The notes: a model not told the origin generated them from the letters alone. Shown: positions 1 through 10,154, numbered from the stretch's first letter. The stretch is 64,000 nucleotides of DNA from Tahibacter amnicola (GCF_025398735.1 NZ_CP104694.1:1265001-1329000), one strand, 5' to 3'. Made by a program: numbers and translations.

Positions 1-1036
<1,036 letters not shown>

Positions 1037-1152
1037 ATAACTCCAAGACGCTTCGCTAGCTTCAACACACCGTTCTAGCTCGCAAGTCCCAACTCTGTTC
1101 ACATCCCAAGTCACAACGCCGAGTCCGCGCATAACTGCGCGACTCCAACGTC

Positions 1153-1268
1153 TCCCTGGCGGCCATAGCGGTTTGGTACCACCCGATCCCTTCTCGAACT
1201 CGGAAGTGAAACGAACCCGCGCCGATGGTAGTGTGCATCCGCATGCAAGAGTAGGTCACTGCCAGGGC
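1153..1268 (+). rRNA. rrf: 5S ribosomal RNA
   Basis: The sequence has the 5S layout: the terminal stem pairs CCCTGGC (1154-1160) with GCCAGGG (1261-1267), and the interior carries GGCCATAGCG, a GAACTCGGAAGTGAAAC loop and CGCCGATGGTAGTGTG. It lies 116 bases after the 23S gene, the usual order of an rRNA operon, and is followed at once by an intrinsic terminator. Confidence 0.97.
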
Positions 1269-1278
1269 CTTATCGCTC

Positions 1279-1316
1279 AAAAGGCGTCTCCGTTAGGAGA
1301 CGCCTTTTGTCTTTTT
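1279..1316 (+). terminator. Intrinsic terminator of the rRNA operon
   Basis: A perfect 13-bp stem (1279-1291 with 1296-1308) closes a GTTA loop and is followed by a T-rich tract (TTTTGTCTTTTT). It stands eleven bases after the 5S gene, so it ends the rRNA transcript. Confidence 0.93.
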
Positions 1317-1918
1317 CCGGCCGGCTCGTTCCCCGTGCGTAGACGTCGGATCTAAGCGTCTGCCGACGCATGTTCGCAGCGGTCGACCACCGCTCCGCAG
1401 GGCGGAGTCGCTCAGACCGAATACCAGCACCGCGGTCACGTGTGGTGTTACCGACCGGTCGGTGGCACTCCTGTCGATCGCCAACGACGAACGTCTCAGT
1501 CAATCCCCCCGCCATGCGCCAAATGAGGGCTGCACGACAGCGGAGCGATCTGCTAAGCGCCAAAGGGGGGGCGTTACAAGCAAATGGGCGAGACGTGCCT
1601 CACGTCGCACGAGCGTAGCGTGGTCGCCCCGACGTTTGCGGACCGTCGCGCTACAGCGTTCCCAAAAAGTCCACGCGTAACGCGTAACTCCCCGGGAGAA
1701 CTCCAGAGCGCTAATGCATTGGTCAGTACTCTTCAACGGGCAAAGTCGTCGAGACTGATAAGGTGCGAAATGCCGGCAGTCGCGTGGTGCAGCCGGTCTG
1801 AACGCCGTCGGCGAGAGCGGGAATTCACCGGCACCTCCATTCAGGCGTCGAGCCGGCGAGCGGCAATCCTGCTGCGTCCCCGGGCTGGGCGTCGCGCCGT
1901 TCTTGCGGACTCGATCGC
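1317..1918. other. Non-coding stretch between rRNA operon and PfkB kinase gene
   Basis: About 600 bases with no convincing gene on either strand. The overlapping short ORFs here have arginine- and serine-rich translations typical of random GC-rich DNA and no ribosome binding sites. The only ordered elements seen are a 14-bp perfect palindrome at 1450-1463 and, at the right edge, the terminator of the leftward kinase gene. Confidence 0.6.
1450..1463. promoter_or_regulatory. 14-bp perfect palindrome, operator-like
   Basis: ACCGACCGGTCGGT is its own reverse complement. Palindromes with a central GACCGGTC core are the kind of site bound by TetR-family repressors. No regulator gene adjoins it and no promoter was recognised nearby, so a function is only a suggestion. 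Confidence 0.3.
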
Positions 1919-1948
1919 AAAAAAAACGCCGGCAAAAAGCCGGCGTTT
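1919..1948 (-). terminator. Intrinsic terminator of the PfkB kinase gene
   Basis: Read on the minus strand, the stem AAACGCCGGC / GCCGGCGTTT (10 bp, positions 1948-1939 and 1933-1924, TTTTT loop) runs into a tract of eight T residues. It sits 24 bases beyond the stop codon of the leftward kinase gene. Confidence 0.9.
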
Positions 1949-1971
1949 CTCAACCTGGTCGGACAGCACAC

Positions 1972-2907
1972 TCAGTCGAGAGCGTATCCGAACTGCTGGC
2001 GGAACTGATCGGCAAACTCGTCGTAGGTGAAGCGCTGGTTCTGTGTGCCAGGATGTTCAACCTTCAGCGCCCCCATGAGCGACGCCACGCGGCCGACGGT
2101 GGACCAATCCATGTCGCGCATCATCCCGAAGATGAGCCCCGCCCGGTAGGCATCGCCACAGCCCGTCGGATCCGAAACCCGACGCTCGTGCGCCGGCGGG
2201 ATGTCGAAGGTTTCGCCGCGCGTGTGGATGAGCGAACCCTTCGGACCACGCGTGACGATATACGCCTTCACACGATCGGCAATTTGCTCCGGGCTCCAGC
2301 CCGTCCGCTCCTGGAGCAGCTGCGACTCGTAGTCATTGACGGTCACGTACTGGGCTTTCTCGATAAAGGCGCGGAACTCCTCGCCGTTGAACAGCGGCAT
2401 GGCCTGGCCGGGATCGAAAATGAAAGGAATGTCCCGCTCGGCGAAGTCCTGCGCATGCTGCAGCATGGCGTCGCGGCCGTCCGGCGCCACGATGCCGAAC
2501 GTCACATCCGCCACGTCACGCACGCGATTTTCGAACGATCGCATCATCGCGCCGGGATGGAAGGCGGTGATCTGGTTGTCGTCCAGGTCGGTCGTGATGA
2601 AGGCCTGCGCGGTGTAGAGGTCTTCCAATTCCTTGACGTGGTCCAGGCGGATTCCGCAACGCGTGAAATGCTCGCGATAGGGCGCGAAGTCCTGGCCTAC
2701 GGTTGCCATGGGAATTGGATTCTCGCCGAGCAGCTTCAGGTTGTAGGCGATATTCCCGGCGCAGCCGCCGAATTCCTTGCGCATGCGCGGAACCAGGAAG
2801 GCCACATTCAGGATATGCACTTTGTCCGGAAGGATGTGATTCTTGAACTGGTCCTGGAACACCATGATGGTGTCGTACGCGAGCGAGCCGCAGATCAATG
2901 CAGACAT
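1972..2907 (-). CDS. PfkB-family carbohydrate (adenosine-like) kinase
   Basis: A 311-residue cytoplasmic kinase of the ribokinase/PfkB fold, which phosphorylates a sugar or nucleoside with ATP. The N-terminal glycine-rich PfkB signature is seen as FGGCAGNIAYNLKLLG (about residues 45-60), and the C-terminal signature DPTGCGDAYRAGL (about 245-257) carries the catalytic aspartate and anion-hole glycines. Length is normal for the family. The overall pattern (substrate lid, VTRGPKGSLI strand) is closest to the adenosine-kinase-like members common in proteobacteria, but the substrate cannot be read from sequence. It is monocistronic, with its own terminator at 1919-1948. Confidence 0.93.
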   Translation of the reverse strand: MSALICGSLAYDTIMVFQDQFKNHILPDKVHILNVAFLVPRMRKEFGGCAGNIAYNLKLLGENPIPMATVGQDFAPYREHFTRCGIRLDHVKELEDLYTAQAFITTDLDDNQITAFHPGAMMRSFENRVRDVADVTFGIVAPDGRDAMLQHAQDFAERDIPFIFDPGQAMPLFNGEEFRAFIEKAQYVTVNDYESQLLQERTGWSPEQIADRVKAYIVTRGPKGSLIHTRGETFDIPPAHERRVSDPTGCGDAYRAGLIFGMMRDMDWSTVGRVASLMGALKVEHPGTQNQRFTYDEFADQFRQQFGYALD

Positions 2908-3040
2908 GGAGCCGAAATCCTGGTTCTGGAGATGGGGCGATACCGCCCGGCCGGGCGGAGGGCGCGCATTGTCGCAGATTCAGCGCGAACGCGTGGATAG
3001 CCCGGGGCCCATGGCGCCGCCGATGGCTGGGGTCCGGCTG

Positions 3041-3637
3041 TCAGAATCCGCCGCCGTCTCGCAGGTAGGCCTCTTCGGCGGCCGTGTCGGCCCGGCCCAG
3101 TGCGCGGTTGCGGTGGGGGAATCGCCCGAAGCGGTGGATGACGTCCGCGTGCCGCCGCGCGTAGTCGAGAAAGCCTTCGAACTGACTGCGCTCGGCCGGG
3201 GGCGCGTCTGCAAGCAGGGCGGTGAACGCCTCGACACTGCGTGCCTGCAGACCGCCATCCTCGGCGTGTTCCAGCGGCAGGTACGCAAATACCCGTTGAA
3301 CAGGCGGCAAAGCCAGATCCCACCCCTTGTCGATGCCTGACAACGCCACGCGTTGAGCCAGTGAATCACCGGCAAACGCGAGCGCGGTGCCGCGGTAGAT
3401 ATTGCGGGGGAACTGGTCCAGCACCAGGAGCAGAGCCAGCCAACCTCTCGGCTCGGCCGCCCAGTCCGCGCGAAGCCCTTGACGGGCGGCCGTAACGTGT
3501 TCCGCGAAGCGGTCGCGGATCGCCTCATCAAATCCGGCATCGGAGCGGAACCAGCGTCGGCTGACAGCGTCCTGGGATTCCCCTTCGGCTGGTAGAAACC
3601 AGAAGCCGAGAATGGCGTCGATGGTCGTGTCCGTCAT
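3041..3637 (-). CDS. DUF924 family protein
   Basis: A 198-residue soluble protein of the DUF924 family (COG3803), which has a TPR-like helical fold and no established activity. Hallmarks seen are ILGFWF near the N-terminus, the RWF and DQFPRNIYRGTALAFAGD stretch in the middle (about residues 75-95) and the final RHADVIHRFGRFPHRN (about 165-180). The start chosen is the ATG opening MTDTTIDAILGFWF, since the family begins a few residues before the GFWF motif; the open frame extends further upstream but that part overlaps the divergent diguanylate cyclase gene and looks like noise. No strong ribosome binding site was found. Confidence 0.9.
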   Translation of the reverse strand: MTDTTIDAILGFWFLPAEGESQDAVSRRWFRSDAGFDEAIRDRFAEHVTAARQGLRADWAAEPRGWLALLLVLDQFPRNIYRGTALAFAGDSLAQRVALSGIDKGWDLALPPVQRVFAYLPLEHAEDGGLQARSVEAFTALLADAPPAERSQFEGFLDYARRHADVIHRFGRFPHRNRALGRADTAAEEAYLRDGGGF

Positions 3638-3742
3638 GGGCTGCTGTCTGGCGATAGGGTCTGGCACCATGTATGCACCGATGGTCCGCAGATCAAGCCG
3701 TAATGTAGAGAGCGCCGCTTCCTTCCGGGAATCCAGCCGCCG

Positions 3743-4813
3743 ATGGCCACTCCGCTTGCCGAAGCCATTCGATTCGTCCGCCGGGTCTACCGGCTGCGGA
3801 TGCTCGGCCTCGGCTTGGGAGTGCTGTGCGCGGGAGCGGTACTTTACGAACAGCGGGCCGGCCCGATCTGGTGGATCCTCCTGTTCGTCAACGGCTACGT
3901 CTGGCCCCATCTGGCGTACTGGCGGGCGCGGCGGGCCGCCGCGCCGGAAAACGCCGAGCGGGAAAACCTGGTGATCGATTCCGCCTTCGGCGGATTCTGG
4001 ATCGCGGTCATGGCGTTCAATGCGCTGCCGAGCGCGCTCTACGTGACGATGCTGGGCGTCGACAAGATTGCCGTCGGCGGGCCCAGGCTCTGGCGCCAGG
4101 CTGTGATTTCCCAGGCGCTGGCCACCCTGGTGACGTCGGCGGCACTCGGTTTCCCGTTCGCACCGGCCACCTCGATGGAAGTCGTGCTGGCGTGCCTGCC
4201 CTTCATGGTCAGCTATCCAACGGCTATCGGACTCGCCGCATACACATTGGCCCACACCGTCCGTCGCCAGAACCGCCTGCTGGATGAGCTCAACCGGATC
4301 GATTCGCTCACCGGCCTGCCCAATCGCAAGCATTGGAACGAGGCGGTTGCCGTGGAATTGCGGCGGCATCATCGCAATGGCCGCCCCGCGGCATTGCTCA
4401 TGCTCGACGTCGATCATTTCAAGCTGATCAACGATGAATACGGCCATGCGGCAGGCGACACAGTGCTGCGCTGCGTCGCGGATGTGCTGCGCCGGTGCGT
4501 GCGTGACATCGATACGCCGGGACGGTTCGGCGGCGATGAGTTCGGCGTGGTCCTGGCGGAAACGACGGCTACGCAGGCTGCCGAAATTGCGGAGCGGATC
4601 CGCAGTCTGGTTGCGACGGAAACCCGCCTCGGAAACGGGTTGCCCGGCGCTACGGTGAGCGTTGGTGTCGCCACCGCCTCACCCGTGATCGGCGACCTGC
4701 GGATGTGGATGGAAGCGGCTGACGCGGCCCTCTATGCGGCCAAGCATGCGGGGCGGAACCGCGTTGAGCCCTTGCCGGCTGCGGCAAAGGCGGCGCTGGC
4801 GATGGACTCGTGA
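3743..4813 (+). CDS. Membrane diguanylate cyclase with MASE2-like sensor
   Basis: A 356-residue enzyme predicted to make cyclic di-GMP from two GTP. The first 180 residues hold four to six hydrophobic helices like the MASE2 sensor of AdrA/DgcC-type cyclases. The GGDEF domain follows: the DSLTGLPNR entry motif (about 192), LDVDHFKLIND metal site (about 222) and the GGDEF active-site loop (about 266). An RDID motif five residues before GGDEF fits the allosteric inhibitory site, so product feedback is likely. It stands alone, divergent from the DUF924 gene and convergent with the BON-domain gene. The sensed signal is unknown. Confidence 0.93.
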   Translation: MATPLAEAIRFVRRVYRLRMLGLGLGVLCAGAVLYEQRAGPIWWILLFVNGYVWPHLAYWRARRAAAPENAERENLVIDSAFGGFWIAVMAFNALPSALYVTMLGVDKIAVGGPRLWRQAVISQALATLVTSAALGFPFAPATSMEVVLACLPFMVSYPTAIGLAAYTLAHTVRRQNRLLDELNRIDSLTGLPNRKHWNEAVAVELRRHHRNGRPAALLMLDVDHFKLINDEYGHAAGDTVLRCVADVLRRCVRDIDTPGRFGGDEFGVVLAETTATQAAEIAERIRSLVATETRLGNGLPGATVSVGVATASPVIGDLRMWMEAADAALYAAKHAGRNRVEPLPAAAKAALAMDS

Positions 4814-4861
4814 AGTCCGGGCCGTCCCTGGCCCCAGGGGCGATCCCTGCACGGTGAGCAA

Positions 4862-5227
4862 CTACTTGCGCAGTTTCAGTGCGCGCGTGTCGACGTCAGT
4901 GACGCCCTTGACGTTCTTGGCGATGGTGATCGCCTTGTCGATGGCGACCTGGTTGTCGAGCACGCCGGCCAGGGTGACCACGCCGTTGATGGTCGTGACG
5001 TTGATATCGGTGCCCTTGACCGCCGAATCGGCCAACAGCTCGGTCTTCACCTTGGTGGTGATCCAGGTGTCGCCCATCGGCTGGCTGGAGTCGTGATCAT
5101 TGTCGTGCTTGACCTGTTCCTGGCGGTCCTTGGCGTCGGTCTTGGGCGGATCATTCGCCCAGACCGCGATCGAGGTAACGCCAAGAAGCAGCGCGGCAGC
5201 GGACTTCGCGATGAACGGAATGCGCAT
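4862..5227 (-). CDS. Periplasmic BON-domain protein (OsmY-like)
   Basis: A 121-residue exported protein. An N-terminal signal peptide (MRIPFIAKSAAALLLGVTSIAVWA) is followed by a short charged linker (about residues 25-45, Asp/Lys/His rich) and one BON domain (WITTKVKTELL through DVDTRALKLRK, about 50-121). BON domains bind phospholipid surfaces and occur in osmotic-stress proteins such as OsmY. The start was chosen at the ATG preceded by AAGGAG with a seven-base spacer, which gives a clean signal peptide; a longer reading frame upstream lacks both. Single gene. Confidence 0.9.
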   Translation of the reverse strand: MRIPFIAKSAAALLLGVTSIAVWANDPPKTDAKDRQEQVKHDNDHDSSQPMGDTWITTKVKTELLADSAVKGTDINVTTINGVVTLAGVLDNQVAIDKAITIAKNVKGVTDVDTRALKLRK

Positions 5228-5406
5228 GGTTGGTCTCCTTGGTGGGGTTGCGCGATCGACCGCTTCTCCGGTCGACACATCGGATCTCCCTACAAGGGAT
5301 GTGCCAGCTACAATTCAATACAGATCAACGTGTTGCGCGATGGTGGATGCGGCAGAATGCACGTGTCCGCCGGTCAGGCTCGTGCAAGATGCCCTGGCAT
5401 CGTGCA

Positions 5407-6117
5407 CTACCACTCGGTGCGATGCGGCAGCAGGCCTTTCAATTCTGCCGGTGTCAGGTTGCGCCACTGGCCGAGCTTGAGATTGCCCAGCTTGATATTG
5501 ACGATGCGGACGCGCCGCAACTGTTTGACCCGGTAGCCGAAGGCGGCGGCCATCAACCGGATCTGGCGGTTCAGTCCCTGGGTCAGAATGATGCGGAAGC
5601 CAAACTTGCCCAGCTTGTACGCCTTGCAGGGCTTGGTCATCTGGCCATGGATGCGCACGCCCCGGGCCATGCCGAGCAGGAATTCATCGGTCACCGGCTT
5701 GTTCACCGCGACCAGATACTCCTTCTCGTGCCGGTTCTCCGAACGCAGGATTTCATTGACGATATCCCCGTTGTTCGTGAGCAGGATCAGGCCTTCGGAA
5801 TCCTTGTCGAGTCGACCGATCGGGAAAATACGTTCCCGGTGATCGATGAAATCGATGATGTTGTCTTTCACCGTCGATTCGGTCGTACAGGTGACGCCGA
5901 CTGGCTTGTTCAGCGCGATATACACCGATTTTGCGCCGCCACGCTGGTTCTTCAGGCGCAGCAGCTCGCCGTCGACGCGCACTTCGGCGCCGTCCTCGAC
6001 CACGCCGCCCACGGCCGCCTTCCTGCCGTCCACCGTCACCCGCCCGGCTTCGATCAGCGCGTCGGCCTCCCGGCGCGAGCATAAACCGGTATCGCTGATG
6101 AACTTGTTCAGACGCAT
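5407..6117 (-). CDS. rluF: 23S rRNA pseudouridine synthase RluF-like
   Basis: A 236-residue RsuA/RluB/E/F-class pseudouridine synthase. Residues 1-60 form an S4 RNA-binding domain (MRLNKFISDTGLCSRREAD). The catalytic domain has NKPVGVTCT and the conserved GRLDKDSEGLILLTN motif with the catalytic aspartate. RluF modifies U2604 of 23S rRNA in E. coli; the ENRHEKEYLV and GLNRQIRLMAAAFGY segments match that group better than RsuA. E. coli RluF is somewhat longer at the C-terminus. The ATG used begins the S4 domain directly. Substrate assignment to U2604 is by family, not shown. Confidence 0.87.
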   Translation of the reverse strand: MRLNKFISDTGLCSRREADALIEAGRVTVDGRKAAVGGVVEDGAEVRVDGELLRLKNQRGGAKSVYIALNKPVGVTCTTESTVKDNIIDFIDHRERIFPIGRLDKDSEGLILLTNNGDIVNEILRSENRHEKEYLVAVNKPVTDEFLLGMARGVRIHGQMTKPCKAYKLGKFGFRIILTQGLNRQIRLMAAAFGYRVKQLRRVRIVNIKLGNLKLGQWRNLTPAELKGLLPHRTEW

Positions 6118-6190
6118 GGACGCACAGCCAGCCAGTCGGACGGGCGCGAATGCTGGCACAGCCCGGCGCGCCACTCCAGTGACGCCGCGT

Positions 6191-8224
6191 CTATTCGGAC
6201 ACACGGTAGGTGTCACGGCCAGCCTGCTTGGCCCGGTAAAGGGCCTGGTCGGCCAGCTCCAGCAGCGCCGACGTCGACTGGGTGCCATCGCTAAAGGCCA
6301 GTCCCACGCTCGTACTCACCCGCACGGTCTGGCCGTCCAGCAGGAAGGGGCGCCGCATCGCCGTCACGATCTTCGCCGCCACCGCCGCCGCGTACTCGCG
6401 ACGGCGCACGTTTTCGGACACCACCACGAACTCGTCGCCGCCCAGGCGCCCGACGGCGTCAGAGGTCCGCAGCGCGTCCGTCAGCCGCTGGGCAAAGGCC
6501 TTCAGGAGTGCGTCGCCGATGCCGTGCCCGAGCGTGTCGTTGACCTTCTTGAAGTAGTCCACATCCAGATACATCAGCGCGGCCTGGGTCTTCTGGTCGC
6601 GCGTGCGGGCGAGGGCGCGGGTGAGGCGCGCCATGAAGCCGGCGCGATTGAGCAGGCCGGTCAGGGGATCCTGCTCGGCCAGGTGCAGCAGCCGCTGTTC
6701 TTCGCGCTTCTGCGGCGTGACGTCCTGCACCATCGAGTGCACGCCAATGACTTCGCGTTCGTCTTCGTCCAGTTGCGGAATATAGGAGAATTCAAAAACG
6801 CGACGCTCTTCGTCCTGCGCATGTTCATCCTCGAAGACGATACGTTCACCCTGCAGTGCGCGCTCGATGTTGGCCCGGCGGCGTTCGAACTGGTCGGGGC
6901 TGAGGACATCGATGACCTGCCGCCCCACCACGCTGCGGCCTTGCGCAAACGTGGCCTCGTAGCGCGCATTGGCGAACACGAAACGCCACCCGGCATCCAC
7001 GTAGGCGACCATCGCCGGCAAGGCGTTGGTAATCGTCCGCAGGCGCTGCTCGCTGCGGCGCAACGATTGCTCGGCATGCTGACGCGCGGTCACATCCTCG
7101 ACGCTGCCCGCGAAGCCGGCGATTTCGCCGTCGACGACCACCGGGGCCGCCTGCACGTCGACCCAGAGCACGCGGCCGTCGGCCTGCTGGAAACGGAACT
7201 GGCGGAAGAACCGCCCGCGCGCGGCGACGCTGTCCTGCCAGGCGCGCTTGACTGCCACGCGGTCGTCGGCGTGGACAGCGTCGAGCCATCCGCTGCCGAG
7301 CGCGCTGCGGGTATACAGGCCTGAGAGGCGTTCATAGGCCGTGTTGACGTAGGTGACGTCGCCCTTGATATCGGCCCGGAACAGGCCGATCAGTGCGGCG
7401 TCGTTCACGGCTTCGAGCTCGGCCAGTCGCGCTTCTTCGCTCCGGCGTTCGAGACGCTCGGCCGTCACATCGTGGGCATTGCCGACGACCACCTCGCGCC
7501 CGTCGGGCAGCGACACCGAGCAATTGGCGTATTTCCAGTAGCGCAGACGGCCGTCGCGGTGCCGCAGTGCGAACACCCCCGTGTCCAGCCCATTCGCGCG
7601 CAGACGCTTCAAATAGCCGGGAAAGCGCCGGCTCATCGCGGGACCGAGATTCTTTGCCAGCGATAGTCCCTCCACCTGGTCCACCCGGTATCCCAGCGCC
7701 GTCGCGGCAGCGTCGTTGACCGCGAGAAGGCGCCCGTCCATGTCGTGGACGCAGAGCAGCGTGACGCTCTCGTCGAACGCGGCGAGCGCCAGGGATGTCC
7801 GCGGATACGCCGTGCGTGCACGCCCCTGTCGCCGTGCGAGCGCGAAATGCACGTGCCGGATGAGGTCGACATCTTTCTCGTCCGTGCGTACGCATTCGTC
7901 GATGCCGCGCGCCAGCACCAGACGGGCCTGCGCGTCGTCGCGCACGTCGACCGCCACCAGGCACAGCGTTTCCGGCGCATGCGCCACGACCGTGTCGATG
8001 ACGGCCACCGAGCCGTGCAGCTCGGCCATGCCGAGCACGAGCACATCGACAGAGGGACCACCAGCGGAGACCAGGTCACCCAGCCGACAGATCGCCGGGC
8101 GGGCAAAACCGCACGCCTGGAGGCGTTCGACCAGGAGTGGGGCGCCGTTCTCGTCGGCGGCCAGCACGGCCAGCCGAGGCGCCGCGGATACATCGGAAAC
8201 TTCGCCACGGCCGGGCTTTCGCAT
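6191..8224 (-). CDS. PAS-domain diguanylate cyclase
   Basis: A 677-residue soluble signalling protein. The first 130 residues resemble a receiver domain (VSAAPRLAVLAADENGAPLL onward) but a clear acidic pocket is not visible, so it is probably a pseudo-receiver. Three PAS domains follow (about 145-260, 275-390, 400-510; the second and third are joined to PAC segments ending in GSVEDVTARQ and HSMVQDVTPQK), then a GGDEF domain (about 515-677) with DPLTGLLNRAGF, DVDYFKKVND and an intact GGDEF. RTSD five residues before GGDEF fits the product-inhibition site. No transmembrane segment is seen, so it likely senses an intracellular signal. The start is the ATG just inside the gap to the upstream gene and could be a nearby GTG. 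Confidence 0.88.
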   Translation of the reverse strand: MRKPGRGEVSDVSAAPRLAVLAADENGAPLLVERLQACGFARPAICRLGDLVSAGGPSVDVLVLGMAELHGSVAVIDTVVAHAPETLCLVAVDVRDDAQARLVLARGIDECVRTDEKDVDLIRHVHFALARRQGRARTAYPRTSLALAAFDESVTLLCVHDMDGRLLAVNDAAATALGYRVDQVEGLSLAKNLGPAMSRRFPGYLKRLRANGLDTGVFALRHRDGRLRYWKYANCSVSLPDGREVVVGNAHDVTAERLERRSEEARLAELEAVNDAALIGLFRADIKGDVTYVNTAYERLSGLYTRSALGSGWLDAVHADDRVAVKRAWQDSVAARGRFFRQFRFQQADGRVLWVDVQAAPVVVDGEIAGFAGSVEDVTARQHAEQSLRRSEQRLRTITNALPAMVAYVDAGWRFVFANARYEATFAQGRSVVGRQVIDVLSPDQFERRRANIERALQGERIVFEDEHAQDEERRVFEFSYIPQLDEDEREVIGVHSMVQDVTPQKREEQRLLHLAEQDPLTGLLNRAGFMARLTRALARTRDQKTQAALMYLDVDYFKKVNDTLGHGIGDALLKAFAQRLTDALRTSDAVGRLGGDEFVVVSENVRRREYAAAVAAKIVTAMRRPFLLDGQTVRVSTSVGLAFSDGTQSTSALLELADQALYRAKQAGRDTYRVSE

Positions 8225-8283
8225 GCCGCATCGTATGCCGCGCGGCCAGCCGTGGGAAAGGCCAGACAGACGCGGCAGTAGCC

Positions 8284-9066
8284 TCACTCGGGTGACTGGC
8301 GCCACACCGACAGGAACAGGGCATCGAGCGCTGCGCGGTCGGGCGGCGTGCGGGCGCGCAGGCTCTCGCCAATCGCTTGTCCGGCGGCGATGGCGTCGAC
8401 CAGCCACTGCCGTACCGCGGGATCCAGCGGTTCGCGCTGACCTTCCACGGCCAGCGTCTTGCGCTCCTGCAGCACGCCAATCCATGTACGCTCCTGCGTA
8501 CTGGCGTCCTCGCCGGCCAGCAGCCGCGCGAAATCCGTCGGTGGCTGCGTCAGCGTCCGCGCAATCCAGCGGCAGCACAGCAGTGCGCGAAGGCAATAAA
8601 ATACCTTTTTCAGCGTGACCTGATCCCCGGCCAAGTGCTCCGCATACATCTTGCGTGCGGTGGCCCAGTAGTGAAAGTAGGCGCGGGATGGCTGATAGCA
8701 GGCCGGCAGCGTGGCGCGCAGCGCGTCCATGAAGCCGTCGCGCTCGCGATAGACGATGGGCGAATCCAGCCACTCGCAAAGTGCGACATTGCCATCGGCA
8801 AACAGGCGCAGCGCCTTGCGCACGTCCCAGCCGGACAGGTCCAGGTCGCCCGGCAGCATGGCCTCGATCACGTCCTTGGGCTCGGCCAGTCGCAGGTACC
8901 AGTCGCGTCGGTGGGCATAGACGAAGCGCACGTCGTAGTCGCTGTCCGGCGAGGCAAATCCCCAGGCGCGGCTGCCCGACTCCACCGCCATCAGCACACG
9001 GATGTTCCGCTCGCGCTCCAGCGTGTCGATGGCCGAGCTGATCGCCTCGTCAATGGCGCGGGTCAT
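8284..9066 (-). CDS. Nucleotidyltransferase domain protein (YcgL/COG3541-like), second of pair
   Basis: A 260-residue protein with an N-terminal DNA polymerase beta-type nucleotidyltransferase core: ESGSRAWGFASPDSDYDVRFVY (about residues 29-50) contains the GSxxxG and the paired aspartates DxD that bind metal and NTP. The remaining helical part is typical of the COG3541 group, some of which are linked to RNA repair. Its ATG overlaps the stop of the upstream nucleotidyltransferase gene (ATGA), so the two are translationally coupled. Substrate is unknown; no RNA ligase or RtcB gene lies beside them here. Confidence 0.85.
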   Translation of the reverse strand: MTRAIDEAISSAIDTLERERNIRVLMAVESGSRAWGFASPDSDYDVRFVYAHRRDWYLRLAEPKDVIEAMLPGDLDLSGWDVRKALRLFADGNVALCEWLDSPIVYRERDGFMDALRATLPACYQPSRAYFHYWATARKMYAEHLAGDQVTLKKVFYCLRALLCCRWIARTLTQPPTDFARLLAGEDASTQERTWIGVLQERKTLAVEGQREPLDPAVRQWLVDAIAAGQAIGESLRARTPPDRAALDALFLSVWRQSPE

Positions 9067-10154
9067 TGCCGGCACTCCCATTGCGCCGTGATGGCTGCGA
9101 GGAGTTCGCTGGCCTGCGCCGGGTCCGTCGCGGCGGGGAGGTCCGATGCCGCGAGCAGCGGTTCGCAGCGGGCCATGATGGTCTGGGCCATGGCAAGAAT
9201 TTCCGTGTAGGTGTAGCGCCCGCCGCGAACGTCGCGCAGCAGGGCCAGGTCGTCGCCTTCAAAGCGGACAATCGGTGTGGCGCGGGTCAGGATCGACTCT
9301 CCGGACATCAGCAGACGCAGGGTATGCTTGAGGTTCTTCGCGTCGTAGTCGACTTCGCCGCGTTCCTGCATCTGCCAACGCGATTCATTGCGTTCGCGGC
9401 GCCAGGTCCAGTAGTTGTGGTGGTCCGCCATGGCCTGGCGCCAGGCGCCTTCGTTGTAGAGCAGCAGGCCGATGTAGTCGGTCGTTTCGGCCTCGACGGG
9501 AATGCTCTCGCAGACGAGGTTGTCGCCGCGGAATACGCCAGCCGAACCGCCGCGATAGAGACGGTACACATCCCGGGCATGTTCCAGTCGCGCCACGCGG
9601 CAGCGCGACAGGTCAATGCCGCTGGCGTCAACGCGCACGGGACGGGCTGGCGGCGACGCATTACGGTTGCCGCGATCCTGGAGGATCAGGTGGCAGAAAT
9701 CCTCCTTGCGCGGCGCTTCGACCGGTTTTGGATTGTTGATCCACTTGTTCTGCCCGCGCGCCTTCTTTACTTGTGAAAATGCGTAGTTCAGGTGCGCCTG
9801 GGCGCATTCGCGTGTGAGGAACAGGTGCCGGTGCGCCACAAGCTGGGCCATCCCGGGGCTGCTGAAGCGGACGCAATCGTCCGGCATGAACAACAGCTCC
9901 AGCAGATTGGGATTGCCTTGCGCCAGCAGCACCATGGCACGGCGCAGGCTGTAGAAAACCCGGTCGTTGCGCGCATCGGCGATCTGGTCTGGCGGTGCCG
10001 TGAGGTCCAGGTAACGCCGCATGGGGAAGACGAACAGGCCGCGGATGTCCTCGTCGCTGGCGGCCGTCGCCGTTCCGTAGGCGTGGCTGCCGCTGATGCA
10101 GGTAAAAAGGACGGCGGGATGTCCGGGACGAAGCAGACTGTCGATATCGAGCAT
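9063..10154 (-). CDS. Nucleotidyltransferase domain protein (YcgL/COG3541-like), first of pair
   Basis: A 363-residue protein with the polymerase-beta-type nucleotidyltransferase signature at the N-terminus: SGSHAYGTATAASDEDIRGLF (about residues 21-41), with GS and the D-E-D acid pair in place. The rest (NKWINNPKPVEAPRKEDF, DAKNLKHTLRLL) fits the longer COG3541 members. It starts a two-gene operon with the shorter homologue. Both copies keep catalytic residues, which suggests two active enzymes or a heteromer. Biological target is not known. Confidence 0.85.
   Translation of the reverse strand: MLDIDSLLRPGHPAVLFTCISGSHAYGTATAASDEDIRGLFVFPMRRYLDLTAPPDQIADARNDRVFYSLRRAMVLLAQGNPNLLELLFMPDDCVRFSSPGMAQLVAHRHLFLTRECAQAHLNYAFSQVKKARGQNKWINNPKPVEAPRKEDFCHLILQDRGNRNASPPARPVRVDASGIDLSRCRVARLEHARDVYRLYRGGSAGVFRGDNLVCESIPVEAETTDYIGLLLYNEGAWRQAMADHHNYWTWRRERNESRWQMQERGEVDYDAKNLKHTLRLLMSGESILTRATPIVRFEGDDLALLRDVRGGRYTYTEILAMAQTIMARCEPLLAASDLPAATDPAQASELLAAITAQWECRQ

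Noticed and set aside
1903-3000. 365-residue rightward frame over the PfkB kinase gene
   Set aside because: It is antisense to a clear kinase with catalytic motifs; the translation has no family pattern and reflects third-position GC bias.
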